DNA of 64,000 nucleotides from Aquiflexum gelatinilyticum (GTDB lineage Bacteria > Bacteroidota > Bacteroidia > Cytophagales > Cyclobacteriaceae). The DNA is taken from assembly GCF_024741135.1 (NCBI RefSeq), contig NZ_JANSUY010000010.1, positions 124,001 through 188,000 of the forward strand, written 5' to 3'. The translations under genes were made by a program, and so were the position numbers. Position 1 is the stretch's first letter. The number at the start of each line of letters is the position of its first letter. The notes beneath the pieces were generated by a model that saw only the letters and a program-made list of their open reading frames with translations, had not been told where the DNA came from and made no database searches. Of this stretch, positions 1 through 7,866 are shown piece by piece.

Positions 1-572
1 TTTTCTTTGTGCATGGGATAGTTTGAAGCACCATGCATGCTAAAGGTGAATACCGAGGGGAGTTTTTCGAAAATACTTGCAGTGCCGTTTCCTTGGTGCA
101 CATCCAAATCCACAACAAGGATTTTTTTCCTTAATCCATTTTCCAGAAGAAAATTTGAAGCAATGGCAATATCGTTTAACAAGCAAAATCCCTCCCCTCT
201 ATCTGCAAATGCATGGTGTGTACCTCCGGCAATGTTCATTGCTATTCCATATTCAAGCGCAAATAAGGAAGCCTGTACTGAGCCATGCATAATATGGATT
301 TCTCTATCAATCAATTCATGGCTTAGGGGAAACCCCGTTTTCCTGATTTCAGACTTATTGAGATTGAGGCTAGTTAACTTTCCAAAGTAGGAAGGGATAT
401 GTGTGTTTACTATCCATTTTTCTTCCAATTTTTGCTGAGAAAAAAAATTGCTTGACTTTACCGTACCCTCATATAAGAGTTGCTCGGGCAGGATATTATA
501 TTTTTCCATAGGGAAGCGGTGACCCTCGGGAAGCGGATGGCAGTATATAGGAGACCAGGCAATTTTAAGCAT
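1..572 (-). CDS. Histone deacetylase-family protein (AcuC-like), C-terminus cut by window edge
   Basis: The minus-strand frame opens with ATG at 572 and stays open to the window edge, giving about 190 residues. It carries family signatures: GGTHHAF with the His pair near residues 119-120, an RGEGFC segment just after, and DLDVHQGNG near 155-163, where the Asp and His of DxH are the expected zinc ligands. Members hydrolyse acetyl-lysine or acetylated amines with Zn2+; bacterial ones are often called AcuC or acetylpolyamine amidohydrolase, and the substrate cannot be told here. The C-terminal third lies outside the window. The gene upstream on the same strand (637-1200) ends in a terminator just before this start, so it is probably transcribed separately. 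Confidence 0.85.
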   Translation of the reverse strand, partial: MLKIAWSPIYCHPLPEGHRFPMEKYNILPEQLLYEGTVKSSNFFSQQKLEEKWIVNTHIPSYFGKLTSLNLNKSEIRKTGFPLSHELIDREIHIMHGSVQASLFALEYGIAMNIAGGTHHAFADRGEGFCLLNDIAIASNFLLENGLRKKILVVDLDVHQGNGTASIFEKLPSVFTFSMHGASNYPMHKE

Positions 573-577
573 AACAT

Positions 578-604
578 AAAAAAACGCTTGTTGTGTAACA
601 AGCG
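578..604 (-). terminator. Rho-independent terminator of the 199-aa hypothetical gene
   Basis: An 8-bp perfect stem (cgcttgtt / aacaagcg) with a GTGT loop is followed on the minus strand by seven U (A-run at 578-584). It sits between the stop at 637 and the start of the HDAC-family gene at 572. Confidence 0.8.
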
Positions 605-636
605 CTTTGAGAAATGGTTTGGAAAAGCATCACAAT

Positions 637-1200
637 TCAATCATCCACATCCTCTTCTTCGGATTGGAAAGCATAAAGTGTATCATCCAAAACCAAAGTA
701 TCATCATTAAATTCTTTGATAAATTTCGTAATCACCTTTTCATTTATATCATCCACATTTAAAGCAGCGTCCAAACCAATTCCATAGTCGTGATTCATAT
801 CTACATCGACAAATTCCTGGACTTTTACAGATTCATCTTCTTCAATATCCATAATGATTTCAGTCATAAACCACCCTATCTCTTCCTCCTCGCTACTTAA
901 CGGTTTGAGGTTTCCATTTTCATCCTCTTCATAATGGATTCCTTTAAAATTAGAAAATTTCTTCGCCGCCTCATGTTCGGCAAGTTCATAAACCTCGGAA
1001 GCATGGTGAAGTCTTAATGTATATAAGGCCGCATCGTAAATTACTTCTTTACCTTCGTGCATGCCAATGAAGTAAAAATTTACAAATTCCTCGGAATTAT
1101 CCTCTCCGGGAACAATCTTGAAGCTTTTCTTTGAGGCTTCAAGTTCTTTTTTCAAAGCTTCAATCGTTTCAGGTGCAAAACCTTCATTTTTATATTTCAT
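637..1200 (-). CDS. Conserved-looking acidic hypothetical protein
   Basis: I do not recognise this protein. From the start chosen here (MKYKNEG..., 187 aa) it is strongly acidic, with a Glu/Asp-rich C-terminal tail ending EEEDVDD, and has no signal peptide or membrane segment, so it is probably cytosolic. A longer start at 1236 would add 12 residues; I prefer 1200 because the added stretch (MYVVSNSTNFYP) looks unlike the rest. The frame is long, has a good terminator downstream and biased codon use, which supports a real gene. No function can be inferred from sequence or neighbours. Confidence 0.65.
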   Translation of the reverse strand: MKYKNEGFAPETIEALKKELEASKKSFKIVPGEDNSEEFVNFYFIGMHEGKEVIYDAALYTLRLHHASEVYELAEHEAAKKFSNFKGIHYEEDENGNLKPLSSEEEEIGWFMTEIIMDIEEDESVKVQEFVDVDMNHDYGIGLDAALNVDDINEKVITKFIKEFNDDTLVLDDTLYAFQSEEEDVDD

Positions 1201-1327
1201 AGGATAAAAGTTGGTAGAATTGGAGACAACATACAATGCTTTCTGTTAACTTAAAAGCATTTTGAGCAAAGAATAAACACTTTTTTAATTTAATTAATTA
1301 AAATACAAGTATTTACATTAAAAAAAA

Positions 1328-1759
1328 ATGTTGTTACCAAAAAAAAACGAAGAATTTTTAAAAACCCTTCTGAAATCAAAAGAAGGCATTTCTATGGATT
1401 TTAAGCAATCCATCACTTCAGCACAAAAAATAGCAAAAACTCTTGTTGCATTTTCAAATTCGGAAGGAGGTACTCTTGTGATAGGGGTATCCGATAAAAG
1501 GCTAATAATTGGAATAGATCCCGAGGAGGAAATTTTTATGGTTGAAAAAGCGGCAAGAGAATTTTGTGATCCACCTATTCATTCGCTTCAATATGAAATC
1601 TTGGAAAACATTGAAATAGACCAAAATAAAATTGAAATCGAAAAAATGGTTTTGCTTGTTCATGTCAAAAAATCAAGTCAGTTACATTTTTTCAAAAACC
1701 AAAACGGTGAGAAAGTGATTTACCTAAGAAATGGAGATCAAACCCTCCCTCAATCATGA
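1328..1759 (+). CDS. AlbA_2 (Schlafen-type) putative DNA/nucleotide-binding domain protein
   Basis: This 143-aa protein is essentially one AlbA_2 domain: the E/D-F-K segment (MDFKQSI, near 24-30), the LVAFSNSEGGTLVIGVSD block (about 41-58) and a C-terminal IYLRNGDQTLPQ strand typical of the family. AlbA_2 domains are found in Schlafen-related and putative ATP-dependent regulators; most carry a C-terminal HATPase or winged-helix part, which is missing here. The gene converges with the small membrane protein gene at 1763, with only 3 bp between stops. A larger AlbA_2 protein is found in the restriction operon at 34148. Its role is unknown. Confidence 0.75.
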   Translation: MLLPKKNEEFLKTLLKSKEGISMDFKQSITSAQKIAKTLVAFSNSEGGTLVIGVSDKRLIIGIDPEEEIFMVEKAAREFCDPPIHSLQYEILENIEIDQNKIEIEKMVLLVHVKKSSQLHFFKNQNGEKVIYLRNGDQTLPQS

Positions 1760-1762
1760 TTT

Positions 1763-2134
1763 TTAATTCCCTCTTTTTCCCCCAACATTTACACCCAATA
1801 GGGAATTGACAATACTGAGTATCAAGCTAAACAACAAAGCCCACCAAAATCCATCAACGGAAAAACCCGGTATAATCTCAGCTGCCAATAAAATCAGAAT
1901 TGCGTTAATTCCGAGCAGGAAAAGTCCAAGTGTCAAAATCGTGATTGGAATAGTCAAAAAAATCAAAATTGGCTTAATAGTCAGGTTCAATAACGTCAGT
2001 AACGCTGCAACGACAAAAGCTGTAAAAAAACCATCTACCTCTACTCCGGGAAGTATGTATTGGACAATCAAAACTGAAACAGCCCCCAAAATCAGCTGAA
2101 TAATAATGTATGAAGCATCATTGGATTTGCTCAT
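1763..2134 (-). CDS. Phage holin family IV / YvlD-like membrane protein
   Basis: The 123-residue protein is almost wholly hydrophobic, with four predicted membrane spans and the family pattern LxNLTIKPILxxLTxPITxLTLGLFLLxINAxxxxxA in the middle. It matches the PF04020 type (mycobacterial 4-TMS 'holin', YvlD). Despite the family name these are chromosomal membrane proteins of unknown role, often stress-linked; nothing phage-like is nearby. It ends in a short basic tail (GGKRGN). Confidence 0.85.
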   Translation of the reverse strand: MSKSNDASYIIIQLILGAVSVLIVQYILPGVEVDGFFTAFVVAALLTLLNLTIKPILIFLTIPITILTLGLFLLGINAILILLAAEIIPGFSVDGFWWALLFSLILSIVNSLLGVNVGGKRGN

Positions 2135-2468
2135 CGGAATGGAATTTAAAATTTTTTAAATTTAAGAATTGGATTTTATGGTTCAAATTTTTTACCTGTG
2201 CCATTTCATTCTGGGTTTATAATGGTTTCCTATACGCCATATAAATGATATAATAAGAATAGTTGATTCAATTGAGTATTTTTATTTTTCATTCCAATAT
2301 GTTAGCCACAAACTCAAAGCAAAAAAACAAATGAGCATTGGTATCGGTTTATTATCATTACGAAATGAAAATATTTTAAATAAAATTTCCGTTCCTACAA
2401 CTTTGATTTAAAATTTTGATTTATGGGTATATCTTTACATCCAGTTATTAATTCTTAATCCCGAAACA
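2135..2468. other. Divergent intergenic region, 334 bp
   Basis: This A+T-rich gap separates the divergently read YvlD-like gene and desaturase and must hold both promoters. I saw no convincing full TTTG/TAnnTTTG pair, no hairpin and no credible small ORF. Confidence 0.5.
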
Positions 2469-3218
2469 GTGATATTGATTGTTTTCTTTCTCTTGCATTG
2501 GTATTTCTCTTTGTTCTGCCAAAGTTTCTTCCTCCATAGGTATGCTGCCCATCAGATGTTTTCTATGAACAAATACTGGGAAAAGTTTTTCTATTTCTTT
2601 ACCTGGGTTTGTCAGGGAAGTTCCTATCTGTCGCCGAGAGCTTATGCGATTCTGCACAGAATGCATCACGCGTACAGTGACACTCCAAAAGATCCACATA
2701 GTCCCCATCATACAGAGAATTTATTTACAATGATGTGGAAAACAAAGAATATCTATAATGATTACTTCAGCTTCAAACTGAAACCTGAAGAGAGATTTTC
2801 AAAGGATGTACCTGATTGGAATAAATTTGATTTGTTTGCAGACACAATGGCTGTAAGGCTAGCTTGGGGTGTATTCTACGTTTTGGTTTATGTTTTGAGC
2901 ATATCTGTATTTGAATTGGCAGGTACCCATTGGTGGATGTACTTTTTATTGCCAATACACTTTATGATGGGACCTGTTCACGGAGCAATTGTAAACTGGA
3001 GTGGCCACAAGTATGGGTATTCTAACTTTGACAACAACGACAAATCTAAAAACAGTTTATTGCTTGATATTTTGATGCTTGGAGAATTGTTTCAAAACAA
3101 TCACCATAAATTACCTAACCGACCCAATTTCGCAGTTAAATGGTATGAATTTGACCCCACCTATCCTATTGTGAAGTTACTTCATGCATCAGGAATCATT
3201 AAGCTACGAACAATTTAA
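2469..3218 (+). CDS. Fatty acyl-CoA/phospholipid desaturase
   Basis: A membrane di-iron desaturase of 249 aa. The three histidine boxes are visible: HRYAAH (23-28), HRMHH (63-67) and NNHHKLPNRPN (from about 210), the last typical of delta-9-type acyl desaturases. Four hydrophobic spans flank the boxes. The enzyme would put a double bond into acyl chains and adjust membrane fluidity. The start is GTG at 2469; the nearest in-frame stop upstream is at 2409 and no ATG lies between, so GTG or another non-ATG codon must be used. The gene stands alone and ends at a strong terminator. Confidence 0.88.
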   Translation: MILIVFFLLHWYFSLFCQSFFLHRYAAHQMFSMNKYWEKFFYFFTWVCQGSSYLSPRAYAILHRMHHAYSDTPKDPHSPHHTENLFTMMWKTKNIYNDYFSFKLKPEERFSKDVPDWNKFDLFADTMAVRLAWGVFYVLVYVLSISVFELAGTHWWMYFLLPIHFMMGPVHGAIVNWSGHKYGYSNFDNNDKSKNSLLLDILMLGELFQNNHHKLPNRPNFAVKWYEFDPTYPIVKLLHASGIIKLRTI

Positions 3219-3241
3219 TTGGAATATTTATATTTCATCTC

Positions 3242-3268
3242 AAAAAACCTCCAAATGGAGGTTTTTTT
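3242..3268 (+). terminator. Terminator after the desaturase
   Basis: Seven-bp stem aacctcc / ggaggtt with loop AAAT, followed by a T-run at 3262-3268. The A-run on the other side would also let it act on the minus strand. Confidence 0.85.
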
Positions 3269-3476
3269 ATTTTGTATCTGTATATTCTATATTGAAATAT
3301 AGATATTTGTTTTTTATAATTTTTAAATGATTTTTTTTAACTTATCTATCACTTGAACCATAACCGAAAACCTACCTAAAAAAAAATATTAAATCTTGAA
3401 AAAAGATTTAATTCCTTTCCTTGGAATTAAGAAACTAAATGGATAAGTTGGAAACGAATTTAAACTTAAACACATT

Positions 3477-3842
3477 ATGAGAGAACTAACCCGCGCAGAA
3501 GAACAGATCATGCAGATTCTGTGGGATATCGAGAGAGGATTCGTCAAAGATATCTTGGAAAAAATGTCCGAACCAAAACCAGCTTACAATACGGTATCCA
3601 CTATCGTAAGGATTTTGGAAAGAAAAGGATTTGTCAATCACAAAGCTTACGGAAAATCCCATGAGTATTTTCCCATAGTTTCGAAAGACGAATACAGAAG
3701 CTTTTCAATTAAAAACCTACTTGCAGGTTATTTCAGCGGATCCTTTGCCAAACTGATTTCCTTCCACTCAAAGGATAAAAACCTTGATACAAAAGATCTG
3801 GAAAAAATCATGGAAGAAGTAAAAGGTGATCTTAAAAAATAA
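3477..3842 (+). CDS. BlaI/MecI/CopY-family transcriptional repressor
   Basis: The 121-aa protein has the winged-helix pattern of the penicillinase-repressor family: LTRAEEQIMQILW at the N-terminus, then PAYNTVSTIVRILERKGFV (about 35-53) as the recognition helix and wing. Family members bind palindromic operators as dimers and usually sit beside an M56 (BlaR1-type) membrane protease that inactivates them. No such partner is adjacent: the next gene is a SixA phosphatase on the other strand. Its target is therefore unknown. The gene ends at a very strong terminator. Confidence 0.88.
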   Translation: MRELTRAEEQIMQILWDIERGFVKDILEKMSEPKPAYNTVSTIVRILERKGFVNHKAYGKSHEYFPIVSKDEYRSFSIKNLLAGYFSGSFAKLISFHSKDKNLDTKDLEKIMEEVKGDLKK

Positions 3843-3865
3843 TCCTTGAAATTGTCTTATTTACG

Positions 3866-3903
3866 AAATAGTCGCTCTTCTTAAGAAGAGCGACTATTTT
3901 TTT
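3866..3903 (+). terminator. Strong terminator after the BlaI-like gene
   Basis: A 17-bp perfect inverted repeat (3866-3882 with 3883-3899, half-site aaatagtcgctcttctt) is followed by a T-run to 3903. Confidence 0.85.
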
Positions 3904-4092
3904 ACCAAATTGAACAGCCTAAAAAGATTTTTTATATAAAAAAAGTTATCATTCTTTCGACGTGTTCATTAATTTCAAACCAAAAGAAAATGAAACTATG
4001 GGATTTCTACCAATGAGATAGAGTCTTCAAGTGATTTTTGGTGTAAAAGAAGAATTCAGAAATAGAAAACAGAGAGAATAAGACAAGTAATA

Positions 4093-4572
4093 TTAAAGAG
4101 ATTCCCTCAGAACCCCAGTTTCACCACCAACCTGATCCCAATCCTCAACCTGAATTTCGATAATTGAAAGCATTCCTGGAAGCATATTAATGGAATCTAC
4201 TCCTGTAATAAAGGAAACCAAGGAGCTCAATGCGGGATTATGGCCCACCAAAAGTAAATTTTCTACATTTTTATCTGTTTTGTTAATCAGATGCATAAGG
4301 TCTATGGTTTCTGCTTCATAGATTTCATCTTCGACCGATATTTTTTTATAATTAATATGTTTTGTTATTATTTCTACAGTCTCAGATGTTCTCGCAGAAG
4401 GACTTACCAAAATCAGATCAAAAGCCACACCTCTACTTTTTAGGATATTTGACAGCTGATTAATCTTGATTTTCCCTTTTTCCGAAAGTGGTCTGCGAAG
4501 GTCCCCGAGATGGCCGATTCCTGGTTCGGCATCTCCATGCCTAAGGATGAATAAAAGTTTTTGTGGTGCCAT
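4093..4572 (-). CDS. SixA-type phosphohistidine phosphatase (histidine phosphatase superfamily)
   Basis: A short (159 aa) phosphoglycerate-mutase-like protein. The phosphate-accepting RHG motif is at residues 11-13 (LRHGDAE), the conserved Arg and SARTSET block follow at about 58-66, and the second catalytic His is H111 in LLVGHNPAL. Length and motif spacing match SixA, which removes phosphate from histidine in phosphorelay proteins. The alternative is another small-molecule phosphatase of the same fold. It is transcribed away from topA, with 155 bp between the starts. Confidence 0.85.
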   Translation of the reverse strand: MAPQKLLFILRHGDAEPGIGHLGDLRRPLSEKGKIKINQLSNILKSRGVAFDLILVSPSARTSETVEIITKHINYKKISVEDEIYEAETIDLMHLINKTDKNVENLLLVGHNPALSSLVSFITGVDSINMLPGMLSIIEIQVEDWDQVGGETGVLRESL

Positions 4573-4598
4573 TTAATTGATTTTTAGTATCCGTAAAA

Positions 4599-4682
4599 AT
4601 GGCTAAAAACGCACCAATTAAAAAGATGATGCTCCTCTTTATTTGGATAGGAATATATTGCAGTCTATTTTTAGGATTTTAA
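4599..4682 (+). CDS. Possible 27-residue membrane micropeptide upstream of topA
   Basis: ATG at 4599 opens a 27-codon frame ending TAA at 4680-4682. The peptide begins with five polar or charged residues including two Lys, then has a hydrophobic stretch (MMLLFIWIGIYCSLFLGF) that would make one membrane span. It ends 45 bp before topA. It could be a real small membrane protein, a leader peptide, or chance; there is no homology evidence. Confidence 0.25.
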   Translation: MAKNAPIKKMMLLFIWIGIYCSLFLGF

Positions 4683-4727
4683 TTGGATAGCTAAAGAAGC
4701 GAACCAATCTTTAAAAGCAACATACTT

Positions 4728-7052
4728 ATGTCAAAAAATTTAGTAATAGTAGAGTCACCTGCCAAAGCGAAAACCATCGAAGGTTATCTCGGTAAGGATT
4801 TTAAGGTTGCCTCCAGTTATGGTCATGTCCGTGATTTGCCTAAAGGAGATCATGCCATTGATGTTAAAAACAAGTTTAAACCGACCTACGAAGTTACTCC
4901 TGACAAAAAAGATGTTATCAAACAGCTAAAAAGTTTGGTGAAAGATGCTGAGACCATTTACCTTGCAAGTGATGATGACCGCGAAGGGGAAGCTATTTCA
5001 TGGCATCTAAAGGAAGTATTGAATCTAAAGGATGAGCAAACAAAACGAATAGTTTTTAGGGAAATTACCAAAAATGCGATCCTCAAAGCTATAGAAAACC
5101 CTAGGAAAATTGATATAGACCTTGTCAATGCGCAACAAGCCCGCAGAATCCTTGATAGATTGGTGGGGTTTGAACTATCCCCTATTCTTTGGAAAAAAAT
5201 AAAAGCCGGACTTTCTGCAGGCAGGGTTCAATCTGTTGCTGTCAGGCTGATTGTGGAGAGAGAAAGGGAAATTGAAAAATTCAAATCGAAATCCTCTTAT
5301 AAAATCACTGCAATATTTGACATAAAAGGCAAAAGGCTTTCTGCAGAACTCCCCAAAAAATTTGATACTCAGGCTGAAGCAGAGGAGTTTTTAAAGAAAT
5401 GCCTTTCTGCAGATTTTTCGATTGAAAACCTTGAGAAAAAACCTGCAAAAAAATCTCCCGCACCACCTTTTACAACTTCGACTCTTCAACAGGAAGCAAG
5501 TAGGAAATTGAGTTTTTCAGTTGCTCAGACCATGTCTGTGGCTCAAAAGCTCTATGAAGCAGGAAAGATTACTTATATGCGAACAGATAGTGTGAACCTT
5601 TCTGAGGACGCTATCACAGCGGCTAAAAATGAAATCAATGCATCTTACGGTCCTGAATTTCATCAGCCGCGAAAGTTTACCACAAAATCTGAAAGTGCTC
5701 AGGAAGCTCATGAAGCTATCAGGCCCACTGATTTTTCTAAAAGTGAGGTCAACGGAGACAGAAACGAACAGCGTCTGTATGAATTGATTTGGAAGCGTGC
5801 CATAGCTTCCCAAATGGCAGATGCCCAACTTGAAAGAACAATTGTAACTATCGGAATTTCTTCGACCAATGAGAAATTGATAGCTTCCGGCGAGGTGATC
5901 AAATTTGAGGGATTCCTGAAAGTGTATCTTGAAGATACTGACGACGAACCTGAGGATGAAGAAAATGGCAATAAAGGTTTGATCCCTCCTGTAAATATCG
6001 GTCAAAATCTGGATTTGGAGGAAATGAAGGGTAGAGAAACTTTCTCCAGACCCGCCCCAAGGTATACGGAAGCTTCTCTGGTGAAAAAATTAGAAGAAAT
6101 GGGAATAGGAAGGCCTTCTACTTATGCTCCTACAATTTCTACGATCCAAAAGAGAGATTATGTAGCTAAGGAATCCCGTGAAGGAACCGATAGAAACTAC
6201 GTTGAAATGAAAGTTGTCCAAGGTCAATTTTCAAAAGAAACCAAAAAAGAAATAACGGGGGCGGATAAGAACAAGCTTTTCCCAACCAACATTGCCATGG
6301 TGGTCAATGATTTCCTTGTTGAGCATTTTCCCAATGTCATCGACTTTTCATTTACAGCCAAAGTTGAAAAAGAATTCGATGATATAGCCCATGGAGGACA
6401 GAATTGGGAGGATATGATCGAGGGTTTTTACAGTAAATTTCACCTCCGGGTTGAAGAAACTGCCAATGTTGCCCGTGCTGATATTAACAGTGCGCGTGAA
6501 TTGGGCAAAGACCCCAAATCGGGAAAATCTGTATTTGCAAGACTTGGAAGATTTGGACCATTGGTCCAGATAGGTGACCAAGAAGATGAACAGAAGCAGT
6601 TTGCAAGTATGAAGAAGGGGCAGTTTATCGAGAATATTACCCTGGAGGAGGCTTTGGAACTTTTCAAATTGCCGAGAGAAGTGGGATATTTTGAAGATAA
6701 AAAGATCATTGCCGCTGTAGGTAAATTTGGCCCTTATCTCAGGCATGATGAAAAGTTTGTATCACTTGGAAAAGAACAAGACCCGATGACCATTACGGAG
6801 GATGAGGCCATCAAACTCATTGAGGACAAACGCGAAGCTGATGATAAAAAGCATATCAAAACTTTTGATGAAAATACAGAAATTCAAGTCCTGAACGGAA
6901 GATGGGGACCTTATATCAAGTTTGGAAAAAACAACTTCAAAATCCCTAAAGGAAAAGAAGCTGAAAGTCTTACTTACACTGAAACATTAGAAATAATTGA
7001 AAATCAACCTGACACAAAAAAGAAAGGTAAGTTTGCAAAAAAGAAAGCATAA
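4728..7052 (+). CDS. topA: DNA topoisomerase I (type IA)
   Basis: This 774-aa protein relaxes negative supercoils by single-strand passage. The N-terminal Toprim domain has KNLVIVESPAKAKTIEGYLG and the acidic DDDREGEAI triad (about 84-92). The SGLSAGRVQSVAVR block follows, then the catalytic Tyr283 in ITYMRTDSVNLS. EMGIGRPSTYA marks the third part of the core. The C-terminus has three Toprim_C repeats (FARLGRFGPLVQ, AAVGKFGPYLR, LNGRWGPYIKFG) in place of the four-Cys zinc ribbons of the E. coli enzyme, and ends in a Lys-rich tail. This C-terminal layout is common in Bacteroidota. It is single-gene, with its own terminator. Confidence 0.97.
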   Translation: MSKNLVIVESPAKAKTIEGYLGKDFKVASSYGHVRDLPKGDHAIDVKNKFKPTYEVTPDKKDVIKQLKSLVKDAETIYLASDDDREGEAISWHLKEVLNLKDEQTKRIVFREITKNAILKAIENPRKIDIDLVNAQQARRILDRLVGFELSPILWKKIKAGLSAGRVQSVAVRLIVEREREIEKFKSKSSYKITAIFDIKGKRLSAELPKKFDTQAEAEEFLKKCLSADFSIENLEKKPAKKSPAPPFTTSTLQQEASRKLSFSVAQTMSVAQKLYEAGKITYMRTDSVNLSEDAITAAKNEINASYGPEFHQPRKFTTKSESAQEAHEAIRPTDFSKSEVNGDRNEQRLYELIWKRAIASQMADAQLERTIVTIGISSTNEKLIASGEVIKFEGFLKVYLEDTDDEPEDEENGNKGLIPPVNIGQNLDLEEMKGRETFSRPAPRYTEASLVKKLEEMGIGRPSTYAPTISTIQKRDYVAKESREGTDRNYVEMKVVQGQFSKETKKEITGADKNKLFPTNIAMVVNDFLVEHFPNVIDFSFTAKVEKEFDDIAHGGQNWEDMIEGFYSKFHLRVEETANVARADINSARELGKDPKSGKSVFARLGRFGPLVQIGDQEDEQKQFASMKKGQFIENITLEEALELFKLPREVGYFEDKKIIAAVGKFGPYLRHDEKFVSLGKEQDPMTITEDEAIKLIEDKREADDKKHIKTFDENTEIQVLNGRWGPYIKFGKNNFKIPKGKEAESLTYTETLEIIENQPDTKKKGKFAKKKA

Positions 7053-7055
7053 CTC

Positions 7056-7082
7056 AAAAGGGACTTAAAGTCCCTTTTTTTT
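7056..7082 (+). terminator. Terminator after topA
   Basis: The inverted repeat aaaagggact / agtccctttt runs straight into an eight-T tract. Confidence 0.85.
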
Positions 7083-7173
7083 ATCCTTATAAAATTCTTT
7101 CTATTTTCTTTTTGTCATTTTTTTCTTGAGATTGAGTGCATTATCACCCTTTCACCTCAATCTGATTTTTGAA

Positions 7174-7866
7174 ATGAAAAAATTAGTGGTTCTTACCGGA
7201 GCAGGAATATCTGCGGAAAGCGGTATCAGTACTTTCCGTGACAGCGGCGGGCTTTGGGAAGGCCATGATGTGATGGAAGTTGCTTCTCCTGAAGGATGGA
7301 AAAAAAACCCTTCTCTTGTTCTTGATTTTTATAACAAAAGAAGAAAACAGGCACTTACTGTGCATCCCAATAAAGCCCATTATGAACTTGCGCGCTTAGA
7401 GCAGTATTTTGATGTGACCATTATAACCCAAAATGTTGACAATCTCCATGAGCGGGCAGGCTCGTCCAAGATTATCCATCTCCATGGTGAACTTTTCAAA
7501 TCTCAAAGTACCATAGATCCAAGGTTGGTTTACGAAATGAATGAATGGGAAATTAATTTGGGAGATGTGTGTGAAAAAGGAAGTCAATTAAGGCCTTTTA
7601 TTGTATGGTTTGGAGAAAGCGTTCCGATGATGGAGGTTGCCATCAATGCAACTTTGGATACTGATATCTTTGCTGTAATAGGTACATCTTTGGCAGTTTA
7701 TCCAGCTGCGAGTTTGATAGAATATAGCCCTGCCAATTCCTCAAAGTATATCATTGATGTTAAAATCCCTCAAATATCATCTTTTGGGAACCTTCGGAAA
7801 ATAGAAGCTCCGGCGTCAATTGGAACAAAAATCATGTCTGAAGAAATCGTTTTAAATTATGTTTAA
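7174..7866 (+). CDS. NAD-dependent protein deacylase, SIR2 family (CobB-like)
   Basis: Starting at the ATG at 7174 the protein is 230 aa and begins right at the sirtuin fold (LVVLTGAGISAESGISTFRD, 5-23). QNVDNLH (86-92) and the catalytic His104 in HLHGE are present. Tyr53 and Arg56 in FYNKRR match the pair that makes class III sirtuins prefer succinyl- and malonyl-lysine. The four zinc-ribbon Cys are missing: only one Cys lies between HGE and IVWFGE. The in-frame ORF opens 48 bp earlier, but the extra 16 residues precede the fold and are rejected. The 3' end overlaps the monooxygenase gene by 8 bp, so the two are probably cotranscribed. Confidence 0.9.
   Translation: MKKLVVLTGAGISAESGISTFRDSGGLWEGHDVMEVASPEGWKKNPSLVLDFYNKRRKQALTVHPNKAHYELARLEQYFDVTIITQNVDNLHERAGSSKIIHLHGELFKSQSTIDPRLVYEMNEWEINLGDVCEKGSQLRPFIVWFGESVPMMEVAINATLDTDIFAVIGTSLAVYPAASLIEYSPANSSKYIIDVKIPQISSFGNLRKIEAPASIGTKIMSEEIVLNYV

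Noticed and set aside
37-390. 117-aa plus-strand frame at the left edge
   Set aside because: It is antisense to the HDAC-family gene, which shows clear motifs on the minus strand.
1763-2134. Prophage remnant because of a 'holin' name
   Set aside because: The family is chromosomal and no other phage gene is near.
2448-2711. 87-aa minus-strand frame over the start of the desaturase gene
   Set aside because: No domain and it overlaps the histidine-box region of a well-supported gene.
5517-6005. 162-aa open frame on the minus strand inside topA
   Set aside because: Lies wholly within topA, whose product is intact with all motifs; the minus frame has no domain and is a shadow of biased codon use. 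The frames at 5708-5971 and 6348-6746 are rejected for the same reason.
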